DNA of 64,000 bases from NCBI GenBank assembly GCA_045837725.1, contig JBEWZL010000038.1, positions 62,001-126,000 of the forward strand, given 5' to 3'. The notes beneath the pieces are model-generated. The model had not been told where the DNA came from. It was given only the letters and a program-made list of their open reading frames with translations, and searched no databases. Positions 45,712 to 57,391 of the stretch are shown here, in pieces. The position numbers and the translations under genes are program-made. Positions within the stretch are counted from its first letter, which is position 1; every line of letters starts with the position of its first letter. Origin of the DNA: Vermamoeba vermiformis. Taxonomy: Eukaryota > Tubulinea > Echinamoebida.

Positions 45712-48381
45712 GCGCGCAAGAACCAGATAGAGATTCAATAATGGAGGCTAAAGATAACACGTCTGAAAATGCTACAAACGGTGTAGAAAATAAAGAACAG
45801 AAAGAATCAAGCACAGAACCGAAACAAAAGGAAGATCAGATCGTCGATCAGGCTTTGGACGGAATAGCAAATGATGGATCCAGTAAGTATTTTTCGATTA
45901 TTCCAAGAAAATGGAATTCCTTTAGCCAATATACTGTTGAATATTGAATAACGAATTATTTTGATATTCCCATACAAAATTACGAAATTCATAACGTTTC
46001 ACGATAATTTTAAGCAACAGTCACTTCAATATAAAGAATAGCATGCTATTATTGCCCTAAATTTATATTAAAATTTGCAAATAGGATTCAAGGTCCCTAA
46101 GACAAAGTCTCCTTTTGGTTTCCATTCACCCACGACTTGGTCCATCTACGAATGGGTTAAATACTCGACTGGTATTGCCTTTATTATGCCCTTTTTTGGT
46201 GTTCCTAAGTGGGTACGTTATTTTAAAAATATATGCAAATAACTCTATTGTGTAGGTGAATTGTTTTTACTAACTTGTGATCGCATCTTCAGGTGATCGT
46301 GTCACTATTTTTATTTTGGCGATTATGCTACAATTTGGGCTTAGGATTTATATTATTCAAACAATCAAATACTCGCTGGTTGACTAAATATGTGCGCGAC
46401 GAGCTGCCCAAACATCCGGCTTTGCAATCAATTGTCAAAACCCTAATTAAAAATAATATGGGCCCTGATTATAAATACGAGGTAATTAATTATATACTAG
46501 AGCTTATAAAAAAATCTAATAGATATTTTGAGCTATTAATAACGTATTAACGGATCGGATCCTAGGACTGCCCAGCAGAATTTAATGCATGGATGGCTTT
46601 TCGCGGAATTGTAGACGTAGTACTAGCTGGTGACCTGGTAAGTGATATTCTATTGGGTACTTGTGATACAGGTTTTAATTTGCAACGTTTTCGTTATTAG
46701 GCGTTTTACGGATCTATGGTGCTCGTTTACACTTTCGAACAGTTCCCCGCTAAAATATCATTTTTGTGGTTTATTTCATGGATAGTTGGTATTATTTGCG
46801 GCATATTCACCTTATGGGCTAAAATAGATGCGTACCGCGTTGTGAAGGACTTTGCTTGGTGTACGTACAGCATTATTTTCGATACCGTTAACTTGATCGT
46901 AATCAAGCAATATTATATTAATTTATTTGATATGAAACAGATTGGGGCGACTTCTTTTTCTTGGTGGATCAGAACTTGACCTTCAACCGAGTTTTCGCAA
47001 TTATTCCGCACCCGATGTACACGATTGGCTACACCTTCTATTACGGCTGCAGTCTCATTTCGCAGTCCTATGTCGTGCTCTACGTCAGTTTCTTCGCTCA
47101 CTTCTGTCAAATGTTGTTCTTGGTCTTTGTCGAGAACCCGCACATTGAGAAGACGTACGGAGGACTCGTCACACCGGAACTCGATGCCACGCAAGAGATG
47201 CTGGCTAAGAGCGGCTATCTCCGCAGAGATCTCATCGTGTTCAAGAACTTCAACATCTTCCGCTCGTCGGATCTGTTCATGTTGATGATCATCTTCTACA
47301 ACGTTGCGATGTACTTCTTGAAGCTCAATCCGCTCTTTTACGCAGCGTAAGTCATTGCACTCGTTCAAAGTACGCGCATGAACTCACCGTGTGTTTCTTT
47401 AATTAGTCAGGTGATCTTCTGGCGCTTCATTCTCAGCGGCGTCTTTGGCTACATTTTGCACCGCCAAAGCAAGGACGAGTTTTGGACGCGCTTGGCTGAA
47501 GCACGTGGCAGCACCAAGCAAGAGAGTTTTGAAGAATGGAAGCGCGTGTACAACTTGACCTTGACGATCAGCCACGTCTCGTTCATTGTCTGCGCCCTTC
47601 GCTACGCTGATTGGGACCTTATGTCGCTCTTCCAAATCCCCGACTTCCTCTTCGTGTTCCGCGTCACTGCCGGCACCGTAAGTAGCACTAACTCTAGTCC
47701 TACAAGCACAGCTCCTGACTAACCTCTTCGTTGCAGATCTTGATTGCCATCAACATTTGGAGCTCTGTTTCTAGCTACGAAGTGTTGGGCGAGTTCGGTT
47801 GGTTCTACGGTGACTTCTTCGTGCGCGATGTGCCCAAGAAGCTCTACTACACGGGCATCTATCGCTTCCTCAACAATCCCGACAGCGTGACTGGCTTTGC
47901 TGGCTACTACGGCATGGCTCTTCTGAGCAGCAGCTGGTTCGTCTTCTCGCTGGCCGTCTTCTCTCACGCGTGCAACTTCTTGTTCGTAGAACTCGTCGAG
48001 AAGTAAGTACCGCTTACATAAGCTCTGTGGTACAGCTACTAACGTGCAATTAATAGGCCTCACATGCACCGCTTGTACGGTCACGAGAACATTCGTGAGA
48101 AGTCAGGCATGCGCACAGCGATGAGCGAGATCTGGGACGAAGAAGCTGAGAAGTTGAAGGCTAGAGTAAAGGCGCATCCTCTTGCACAAAAAGTGACGCG
48201 TGAGGTCTCGGACAAGGTGAAGCAGTTCCAAGCTCACCCAATCGCACGTAAAGTGTCTACTGAAGTCAAAGAAGTGACGGACAAAGTGAAGGACAAGCTC
48301 GAGAAGTTCAAGGAAGAAGTTGGTCCTTTTGTAGATAAGGCCAAGGACGGCATCAAGGCTAGATTGGGTAAAGCCAATTAG
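45708..48381 (+). CDS. CHO2: Phosphatidylethanolamine N-methyltransferase (Cho2 type)
   Basis: Nine in-phase exons (45708-45882, 46085-46212, 46293-46481, 46566-46637, 46701-46860, 46941-47346, 47407-47677, 47737-48002, 48057-48381) give 663 aa. An acidic N-terminus is followed by many membrane segments and two PEMT-like repeats; the first has [17 protein letters not shown] and [12 protein letters not shown], the second [20 protein letters not shown] and [14 protein letters not shown], as in yeast Cho2. The enzyme makes the first S-adenosylmethionine-dependent methylation of phosphatidylethanolamine on the way to phosphatidylcholine, in the ER membrane. The C-terminal 90 residues are a charged helix with a repeated unit ([17 protein letters not shown] and [15 protein letters not shown]), like an apolipoprotein or LEA-type amphipathic helix. 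Confidence 0.93.
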
Positions 48382-48615
48382 TCTTCTTTTTTCATGTGCA
48401 TATTAGATCAAGAAATTTATTTAATGTCAACTTAAAACTCTCTAAAAGTAAATCGGCTAGCGCTCTGGTTTTTGTAAAGCTACGGATGTGACTCGAGTAA
48501 TTTACCCTTGTTTTTAAAACTTGAATGCTCCTCGTACAAAATGACCTAGAATGGAGAGCTTTCTAGAAACACCGTAGTAATCTTTGTACTTTATTACGAA
48601 ATCCGATATAGATCG

Positions 48616-50339
48616 TTAATTACATTTTGATTTTTTGAGTTGATTTTGTTCTTCGGCTGAATTTGATAACTTTCTCTTATTATTATTATTATTGCCTGAC
48701 GTGTTGAATTTTATAACGTACAATCCATGAGAACCTATTGCATAAGCATTATCACCAATAACTCCCAGTTGCGTAATCTTATCTTCCTTAATAACGCCAA
48801 GTATTTTTCTTTGGGAAACTGAGAAAAAGAATAAATGTGTTGGATCTTGTTTTTGTGCAAATAATCGTTTGTTCAGAGTGCACATTGCAATATCATTATT
48901 GAGCCATTGACCGAGCTGAAGATACGAACATGCTGAATGCTTATCAAACTTATATGACCAACGAACGCGCTGATTGGGCAAAACGAGTTCTGATGCATCA
49001 TCGTCATTTGAATTTCCATCTAATTCAGGATCATCTATGTTACCAACGGCCATAATGCATTGGTCACTTTCATTTATCTCTGTCGTTGCAAAATAATTCC
49101 TTGTGTTGATATTATAATGCATATTCTCACATGCATATTCATATATTGCTTTATAATCATCATATGGGTCTTCAGTTACATGTTGTGCTTCAAAAATAAT
49201 CTCTTTCTCTTCCAGATCCAAGATCTCAACCGAAGATCCGGTTCCTGTCTGCACAATCTTTAAAAATTTGCTGTTTTCGTTCTCAATGAGTTCAGTTTGA
49301 CTTAATTCCATAGCCGTCATGATGTTCCATCACTTTCAAGTGGTCTCTATGTAGTTCAGTGAGCTGTCGTGTAATGCAATTGATTTCCTTGACCAAGTAC
49401 TCTGAATTTTCATTCTGGCCACATGAATAGATGACAGGTGTCAAACGTGATAGGACTTCGTAGGTATCCATTGCTTCAAATGTCAAAGTGTCAACCGTCT
49501 GATTCGTTTTGATCGAATGAAATATGAACTCTGTTTGTACTGGGCACTCATAGTCATTTTGGTATTTAAAAACGATGTGGTCATCGTACATTTGTGGAAA
49601 AGGGAAGTAAGTTCCAAAATTTTCATGAAGGACGTTTCTTTCATGAACCAATAAGCACTTGTCTTCAACTTTATAAACTTCAATAAACGAATCCTGTTGG
49701 CTCAAAAATGCAACTTTTTGTCCTAAACGCAAAGTCCGTTCAGTAAATATGCACTACTATACATATTAATTCCCTACCAGTTATGTCATAGAGTACTTTA
49801 GTCGGATACACTTGGAGATCCACATTCGACAAAACGGAAGCTGTTGTAACGTTGAACAATACAGCAGTACGATGAAAAGCCATTAAAAAAATGTCTTTTT
49901 GCCACGGCAACTGAACAACGTTGTTTGGATTGAGAATTACTTCGCAGAAATTCAAAGATCTGACAACGTCAAAACATCTCACAGAACAACCGGCTTGAAT
50001 GAGAGTGTCGAAAGAATTGATTCTTTTCATTTGTTTTTTCATTGGCTCTTGCAGAATGGATTCGTATGAAAGCGGGAAAGCAGATCTGATTCGTTGTTGC
50101 CAAACTAACTGCGTCGGATCTGAGATCCATAGATTAAGAGATTTGCTTGCTCCACATAACGAACATAAGTCCAAGATTGATAGAAAATTAGTCATATGCA
50201 TAAATACATCCTTGTGACGAAAGAATCCGCTGACGGATCTAATCAACAAAAATTAGTTAATTCTGCGTTTCACTTAGAACGAATATAATTATTATAAAAT
50301 ATGAGCATAATGATCAGAAACTTACTCATCGTGCTCCAT
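48616..50339 (-). CDS. F-box protein with beta-propeller-like C-terminus
   Basis: A 14-nt first exon (50339-50326, MEHDE) and one long exon (50238-48616) give about 545 aa. The N-terminus carries an F-box-like helix set (HMTNFLSILDLCSLCGASKSLNLWI). The rest is beta-rich with repeats like VAFLSQQDSFIEVYKVEDK, resembling the propellers of WD40-type F-box proteins without clear WD motifs, and it ends in an Asn/Lys tract. It probably acts as an SCF adaptor. Two +1 frame breaks occur, near 49745 (CATATTTACTG, where dropping a T gives VVHITERTLRLGQKV) and between about 49295 and 49320 (GACGGCTATGG). Similar organisation to the next plus-strand F-box gene suggests relatedness. Confidence 0.7.
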
Positions 50340-50734
50340 AATTATTTCAGCTTGAGCTGTGTTCTTCACGTCAGATTTCAGATCGAAATAATCCTACTTT
50401 TTTCTTCATTGACGAATTAATTGCGCAAAGTAACGAATAAATGTCCTCAATTAAATTTTTTATGAGAATAACGGCCCGAAATCATGCTGAACCCCGCTTA
50501 TTGTAAATAAAAAAGTCCACCGGTTGCTGGTGTCCAAATCATTCTTAATCCTTTGCTTTCATCTTTATTGATCGTCATATAATATCGTGTTGTCAGTTTT
50601 AGTAATAGAATGACAGATTAGAGTCAATTTTTCTTCCTGCGAGATATTTTGTCGGAGATTCAATTCTCGCCTTAGAGCCAGCTCGAAGTGAGTTCAGTTT
50701 TTCTATCTCTTTCTCAGATTCAAATAGCTGAACA
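50340..50734. other. Divergent promoter between two F-box genes
   Basis: About 395 bp separating two divergently transcribed F-box genes; AT-rich, no other feature seen. Confidence 0.45.
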
Positions 50735-52545
50735 ATGCAAAACATACCCTTAGATGTCGTTGGTCATATTTGCTCATTCCTACCACTACGTGATCTGCTT
50801 GCGTTCCTGTGCACGTCAACACTGACCCTAAAACAATCAAAAACTGAATCATTTATTCAGCAATGCAAAGGAGAATTATTTTATAATCGATGGAGACTCA
50901 TTAGCAAAGCCGATTCGCTTCCAGTGCCGCTATCACAAAAGATCGCTACCAAGATCTCGCTTCAAAAAAATTGGACAAATCCAGGTACTTTAATAACGAC
51001 GTTATTGTTATGTATAAATATCTAATAGTCATTAATAATTAATTTAGAATTTCAACCACGAGTTTTTGCCTTCCCAGTGATTGACGGCTTCGTTGTTCAA
51101 GCGGATGTGGAGCACAATATGTAATTCTGCTTATATATATAATATTTGATATCATACGCTAATATTGTAAGTTAGGTTGTACTTGGAAAAAGCGAAACCA
51201 GATGAAACGGGGAGCGTTTTCGAGATTTATAACACAGAAACACTTGAGCTGAAGAATCAAGTTAGTAGCGAGACTTTAACTACAAAGGACAAATATTGGA
51301 AGGTAATATGATATTATACGGAAAGCTTCGTGCTTGTTCGGAATTTGCAGATCTGATCTTCATTTTTAGGGCGATCCTTACATTATCTTCGAACAAACCG
51401 ACTTTAATGCTTTTGAAGTAGATCAGGGTGATAGACAAGATATATGGGACTTGAATACCAATCAACTTTGGAGTATGCCAGATCAAGTCACTTATTCCTC
51501 GTACATTTGGAAGAATCTTTACGTTTATCTTACCACGGACAACGATTTTAAGGTAAATTTATTGCAATAAAACATAAGAGAAATTTATTATTATTAATAA
51601 AAAGCAAGTGTTTAACTGTTGTTTCAGGTGATGGATCTGGCTACAAGAAAAATTATTCATTCACGACAAGTTCCGTGGTACAAAATGACAGTCGATATTC
51701 CAAATCGACTCCTATTCGTTGTAAATAAGGACCTGAACGCATTGATGTTCGTGCAGTACTCGCACGATTGGCAAGAAGAGATCAATTCCATTATTATTCC
51801 GTACCGCCGCGAGGACGAACCTCCAATTGAAAATTTTTGGTCTAAAGTCGGAATTACAGTGCTGCGAAAGCAATATTATTTCTTTTCTCTGAATATAGAC
51901 GGACAGCACCAAAGCAGAGTAAGATCCGATCCAAAACTTCGCAATTGCTTCATTGATTAATCTAATTCTGCATAAATCCATAATACAATTTTGCTAATAT
52001 TATTCTTAGATATACAGCCGCAAAACGCTGCAAGAGGTCTACCGTACAGATGCAGCGTGTTCGCACCGTCAATTCGACACGTTTGCTGACTTTGAAGCGA
52101 ATGGCGTGCAAGGCGGCGAGATCTATAACATAGTTGATAAGACTAGCTATTATAGTACAACCTTTAACGACTTTAAGCTAATAACTGGTGACTTAGTACA
52201 TCGACCTACATAACTTTACTTCAAGAATTCGCGGATCTGACTTATTTTTTCTAGTATTTTCAAACAGTCGAATTTGCTGATTTTGAATATCGATTTGAAG
52301 TCGTTAGAATGCCACGTATTGAGTCAATAATCGAGATCACTACTGATGAAGGCCTGTTGACCGATCACTTTGTCGAATTACTGGAAAAACAGCTCAATTT
52401 TAGCACGACTTATGATATCAATCTCAAAGAGGTGTCGCCCGACGCATTTGCCAACGAGTCTCAACTTGTGTTGATTTTCCAGAATTCGCTTACCGATAAG
52501 ATAGCAGTAGTAGTACTTGATTATGGGGATACTGTACTCAAATAA
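50735..52545 (+). CDS. F-box protein
   Basis: Seven in-phase exons (50735-50984, 51048-51120, 51176-51302, 51370-51552, 51628-51918, 52010-52195, 52255-52545) give 466 aa. A clear F-box opens the protein (IPLDVVGHICSFLPLRDLLAFLCTS). The remainder is beta-strand-rich and again suggests a degenerate propeller (VFEIYNTETLELKNQV; DIWDLNTNQLWSM). It is a probable substrate receptor of an SCF ubiquitin ligase. It lies head to head with the other F-box gene and, unlike it, has no frame disruption. Confidence 0.83.
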
Positions 52546-52796
52546 TACAGCAAAACATCAATAAAACCTTGAAGGTGGATCTAAAGATTAACTCGAGATC
52601 TAAATCTAGCCCGTTCAGAATAGCAGTAAATAGTATTTTAATATGCTCGTTGTGTATTATAGTTAACGTCTTGCATTTTTTAATGACGTTACAGAATCGC
52701 TTTTTTCGCTTACGTCACGCGGTCTTTTTTGACAACAAAACAGAATTTCGCCCGAGTGACTCGTCATTGTTTTCATCAACGTAGTAAATCAGCACA

Positions 52797-53952
52797 ATGA
52801 AGCAAATTAAAGTGCCATTACGATACATTAGAACAGTCCTATACTCGTTGCTGTTAGTATCACGAATTCAACTCTCATCTGGATGGCTCTTTATTGCTAA
52901 TTCCGATCAAGAACCAATTAATAATGCCAAGCCTTCACCTTATTATAGAGGCACAGTGACTGAGGACGGAGTAACTTACGAATACGAATATGCTAACGGT
53001 AAGTTGATGTGGACCAACTCGTTTTCCCACAGCTTTTTATGCATCAAAATAAGACCATTAATTATCCTATTTTTTTACTATTTTTTTATTGATTTAATCG
53101 TTGACGAAAGCGACAAAATCTTGAATGACGTCACCGCTAGATCTTTTCTTATTTTATCAAAAAATTAGGCAAAGAAGTGCTCCACGTGCTGGGCAAATTG
53201 CCCGCAAATTTTGACCAAGAAAAGGTCATGGGAACATTTAGGACTAACCTCGGTGTCGATGGATCAACCCCTAAAAACGGAGTTCAGGTCAGCTTTTTAA
53301 CAACAAATACTTATTATCGATAACTAATAGTATTATTATAGAGCCAATCGATTTTTGATAGTTTCAGCGCTTATTTGAGCGATGTTAAGCACTCGCTGTA
53401 CAATAATTTGTCACCATCAAGCGAGATCGACGAACAAATCGCTACAGCCCGCGAAGAATTAATCGAAATTGACGACGAATTAAGTCGCGTATTAACTCAA
53501 CAATTGGTGCTAAGAAAACGCCAAGCAGATCTCGGTATTTATATCGAACGGACTCTAAAAGCGAAGGTACGTGGATCCGTTACAAATTATTCGTATGACT
53601 CGACTATAACGCTACTATATATTATATAGGCTGAAGATAGAAATCCTACGGTTGAAGAGCTCGTATTGACGGAAGATGATCGGCTCACATTGGTCGAACA
53701 TCGTTTGAAGCGCATGAAAGAGAAGCTGCTCAAACAAAAAGAACAAATTGAAAACTTTTTGAAATACCACGGTACGTGCCACAACGGCGGCTACTACTAG
53801 TAATTTTAATACTAACGTATTATCTGTTAATAGAGAATGATCAAGCCAGGTCGAATGAGCACCCTCCCGAGCGTCACATTTTCACGCACGATTATGAACC
53901 TGCTTTGTCTGTGCGCGTAATTGCAAACGATGAGACTAACAACAAACAATAA
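52797..53952 (+). CDS. Coiled-coil protein with N-terminal hydrophobic segment
   Basis: Five in-phase exons (52797-52998, 53169-53287, 53342-53566, 53630-53771, 53834-53952) give 268 aa. The first 35 residues have a basic start and a hydrophobic stretch (TVLYSLLLVSRIQLSSGWLF), fitting a signal peptide or anchor. Two charged helices (residues about 125-185 and 195-225) can form coiled coils. No known domain is recognised. It could be a secreted or membrane-tethered structural protein. Confidence 0.75.
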
Positions 53953-54126
53953 TAGAACAATATACTTATAATGTAATATACAAATGACCTTGTAATAAAT
54001 TTGTAAATAATCTCGATCCAAAAAAAATCTCTTTCTCTACATACAATTCGGTTTTATTATTATCCACAAGAATGAATATTTAAATATATTAGCTTATATT
54101 ACGTGCAATAATCGCTGTTAATGCTA

Positions 54127-55127
54127 TTACAGTGCTTTCAACACTTCTTGTTCGCGCTTTCTTCGTGCTTCCATTTCAGGCTTTCGTGCCTCAGTCAAGC
54201 TAGCACTGCAGATCAAATACATTAATAACGATAATACGCTTCGTATTGCACATAAATATACGTACATAATCTCGTTGCCTTGTTGCTTATTGTAAATTTC
54301 ACGGTTTCTCAATTTTACGGCGTAAGATCCAGTGAGACCATCGAAGTAGTGAGTCAAAGCTGCACCGACTGTGAACAATGCGCCGCAGAATATGGCGACG
54401 TTGGGCTTGTTGACTAGAATCATAATAAGTCATATGCAAATGATAAATAAGCGACTATAAGCCGCGTCAATGCGTACCAGCCACGCCCAAGAAAACACCG
54501 CTGGCAAGACCGCCAAAAGCAGGGGCCAAAGAGCTGTTTCTGTCCTTCAAAAACATGTCTCGGCTGATGCCTGTAATAGTTTGATATGTGCCTGCTGCAC
54601 CACCCAAAAGAAGACCCATTCTGTCGTGAAATTGGTGAGATCGAGCAGATGTGACAGTGCAATCATATCAATAAAAGCAAAATAATTGATTTTACGTGTA
54701 TTTTTATGCAAATAATATTTTTCAACGTTTAATTGTGATGAGGTAATTACAATAATACGGATTTGATAAAATAATTCCAAAATCTATTGTAACACCTTCA
54801 ATAATTGAAATAAAAATGCAAATAATTATCTTAATATTATAATACGACAATAATTGAATTTTTGAAGGTGTAATTATTGTCTAGAATAATTATTTTAATT
54901 GTCAAAATTTTTGGCTGTCGATCTTACCTTGTGGCTGAATACAGAATAGCTTTGTTCGTGCTCCAGTTTCTGCCCTTAAGCACGGCATCAATATTCCAAA
55001 ATCCAACGGCCAGACCAGTGAAAACACCAACAAAACCACCCATAGCAGTGGCGCTAATGATCCTGAATCCGCCTGAAGCTGGTTCGGCAATATGTTTTTC
55101 AGATTGTGTTAAGACAATATCACCCAT
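54127..55127 (-). CDS. Tim17/NDUFA11-like mitochondrial membrane protein
   Basis: Four in-phase exons (55127-54928, 54620-54478, 54413-54266, 54205-54127) give 189 aa with about four Gly/Ala-rich hydrophobic helices (ATAMGGFVGVFTGLAVGFW; GLLLGGAAGTY; AFGGLASGVFLGVAV; AIFCGALFTVGAAL) and a charged helical C-terminus. This is the pattern of the Tim17/Tim22/Tim23 superfamily, and the size and spacing suggest complex I subunit NDUFA11 (B14.7) or a related protein; I am not certain which. Intron 1 is long (307 bp) and contains an imperfect inverted repeat. Confidence 0.6.
54792..54871. repeat. Imperfect inverted repeat in intron
   Basis: The left arm ACACCTTCAATAATTG (54792-54807) is the reverse complement of the right arm CAATAATTGAA...GAAGGTGT (54848-54871), which carries a five-T insertion. 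The 40-bp spacer is AT-only to AT-rich. It could fold into a hairpin in the intron RNA or be a remnant of a tiny DNA transposon. Confidence 0.45.
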
Positions 55128-55599
55128 TGTTGTGGATTATACGTTGAAAATAAGGCACGACAAAAAGTGGAGTTTGATATTTTATTTTAATGCCCGATCG
55201 CAGCACAACGAACCACGTCTACAATTCTCACAATGTATTGTATTATATTATGGACTCAGGCGTTGATTTCGAGCTTCATACGGGTTGTCGAAAGAAGAGC
55301 TTTGCTTCGTTAAAACCCATTACACGACAGCTACAAATCTGATGCATTACTGGCAAGTACAGCACACGTTCAATATAATTAAAATATTACAGTAATTTAA
55401 ATTTTATATTTTACGCGATTTGAACCACTGGCGATTTATTAGCAACCGTAATTAAATGGAAGACAGCAATATTTTTACCATAATGATGAATAATAATCGA
55501 CTCATAATTATGTTACAAATTCGTAGTGCGGGCATTTATTTACATTGGCTAATGTTACATAGGATCTGGTTGATCTCCAGTCAATATTGACTGATTAAA
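55128..55599. other. Intergenic region
   Basis: About 470 bp between two minus-strand genes. AT-rich; a 30-codon open frame near 55251 is too short and isolated to call. Nothing else seen. Confidence 0.45.
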
Positions 55600-57218
55600 T
55601 TAATTGTTGTTCCTTCGTGCTTTCAAATAATCGTTCGATGCCTTCATAAGCACTTCATATACGTAGAAAATAGCAGCATTAGAAGGAAAACTTCGAATTA
55701 AATTCGGTCCAAGTCCTCGCGCAAAAACAGATGGGCCTTCTGTCTTGTACAAATGTTTGCATGCCTTCCAAAATCCCTTATACTCGCTATTATTCGACGA
55801 TCGTGCTTGCATTCGCGTTTTAACTGAATTTCTGCCGTTAAATACGCATTTCTCTCAAGTATTAGTCTGATACGTACCGACATCTGGTGGATGCGCAAAA
55901 CCCCATGACATCATACCTGTATAATATCATATGAGTACCTCAATATGATTAGCACAAATAATAGTTATCGTACCAGCTAGTCCTCCTGCGGTGATCTGAC
56001 GCCACGGAGATAATTCACCGTCTTTATTGGCTAGTGCTTGCCTAAAATATTCATACGAACCAAAATATATTCCTAATATCATCAGTCATTAGTTTTTTTT
56101 CCTATAATCGCTGGCGATAACACTCAAAAGCTTCGTACCAAAACCAGGTACATCCCGGATCAACGTGGCGGAAAGGCCGCTGTTATATTATTAGAATTTG
56201 CTGAAACCTATTAATTATTACTTACTTAAATATGCCTCGCAGTCCCGATGAGCGCCATACTTTCTTTGTACAGTCGATCGGACCTTTGTACATCCGTCCT
56301 TCTTTCGTAGCTTCAGTTTGTACTTGCAACTTTACTTTAATCAACTCAATAGGCGATATTATCAGAGCAGCAGCGAGCTATATAATTATAAACCTATTAG
56401 AATACAAACAAAACTGTTTTGGATCAAACGTACTCCCGTGCCAAGCCCAGCAATGAAAGTTTGACCAGTCGTTAACGGTTTCTCGGCATCTTTTTGAATT
56501 ATCCTCTAGATCATAGTATTAATCGGAATATCCGTTGAGCTTGATGGAATTGGATTCGTTACCTGCATAATTCCGTAACTTCCAAAGACGATGCAAGTAA
56601 TCAATGCTTCGCCAGCAATAGGAGATGAGATGCCTATAAATTAATAAGATGTTTTATAGTATTGTTGGTCATTTTACCTTTAAATAGTCCGGCGATCTGA
56701 TCGACCGAAAATTAGTACAATTTTTCAATTATTTTTTCCATACTTACGCCTTCTCGCCGGATCGTCTGTTTAGTGCAATCGATAGCACCCTTATATTTTG
56801 GATTTTTAGCATCTTGCGATTGAAGGCGAACCTAATTACGCAGGTGAGATCTCCAACTGATCCACGAGATCCGCTTACCTTAACTACAAGAAAGTTAGAG
56901 GCATATGAAAAGTGTGTCCTCACTTACCAGTATCAAATGGATGGCCTACTACAACACCAGCTATGCCAGCAATCGTTCCGGCAAAGAAATCGATTAATAA
57001 ATTTTCTGATCGACGTGCATCTGCTTTTACGCCTTCAGCTGCGAATAAAATACATAAGTATGCGTATTGTGGGAATTATTTGACGATTTTGGCGAATTTC
57101 TGATCTTATAAATCGTGTTCAACGAAAAGACCAACGATCTGATCTACCGAACTGCAAAATAATTACCTATGCCGAGGGAGTGCTCCGAAGAGCCATGCGC
57201 TATGTTGTTATTACTCAT
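55600..57218 (-). CDS. Mitochondrial carrier (SLC25, carnitine/acylcarnitine-like)
   Basis: Twelve exons (57218-57167, 57038-56928, 56883-56879, 56831-56748, 56696-56678, 56633-56563, 56505-56434, 56377-56226, 56179-56139, 56072-55974, 55916-55878, 55823-55600) sum to exactly 323 codons. The three carrier repeats show PFDTVKVRLQ, PIELIKVKLQ and PPDVVKTRMQ, the P-x-[DE]-x-x-[KR]-x-[RK] signature. The first repeat (GVVVGHPFDTVKVRLQSQ) is closest to carnitine/acylcarnitine or ornithine carriers; the substrate is inferred. It is an inner mitochondrial membrane exchanger. Exon 3 is only 5 nt (TTAAG) and supplies part of the signature codons; exon 5 is 19 nt. Confidence 0.9.
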
Positions 57219-57391
57219 TTTAGCTTGCTATACAAGCTGTGCTTTTCGGTAGCTATCTCCGTGCACAAAATTACAAATGCGGCAAGGCAAGAAAAAAATT
57301 GGATCGGTTCCATTTCACTACAAAATTTCACAATTAGCAACAAAGAATAGAATCCTAGTCCTCAATAACATACCTAATTAATTGGAATATA

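Noticed and set aside
33-50339. Idea that stop codons act as programmed +1 frameshift sites across the genome (as in Euplotes)
   Set aside because: Any overlap of two frames ends at a stop in the first frame, so that coincidence is not evidence. Comparison of P450 copies two and three places the excess base upstream of the stop, and at least one -1 case exists. Kept only as a testable alternative.
55251-55343. Short plus-strand open frame (30 codons) in the 55.1-55.6 kb spacer
   Set aside because: Too short, no family signal and no splice sites linking it to more coding sequence.
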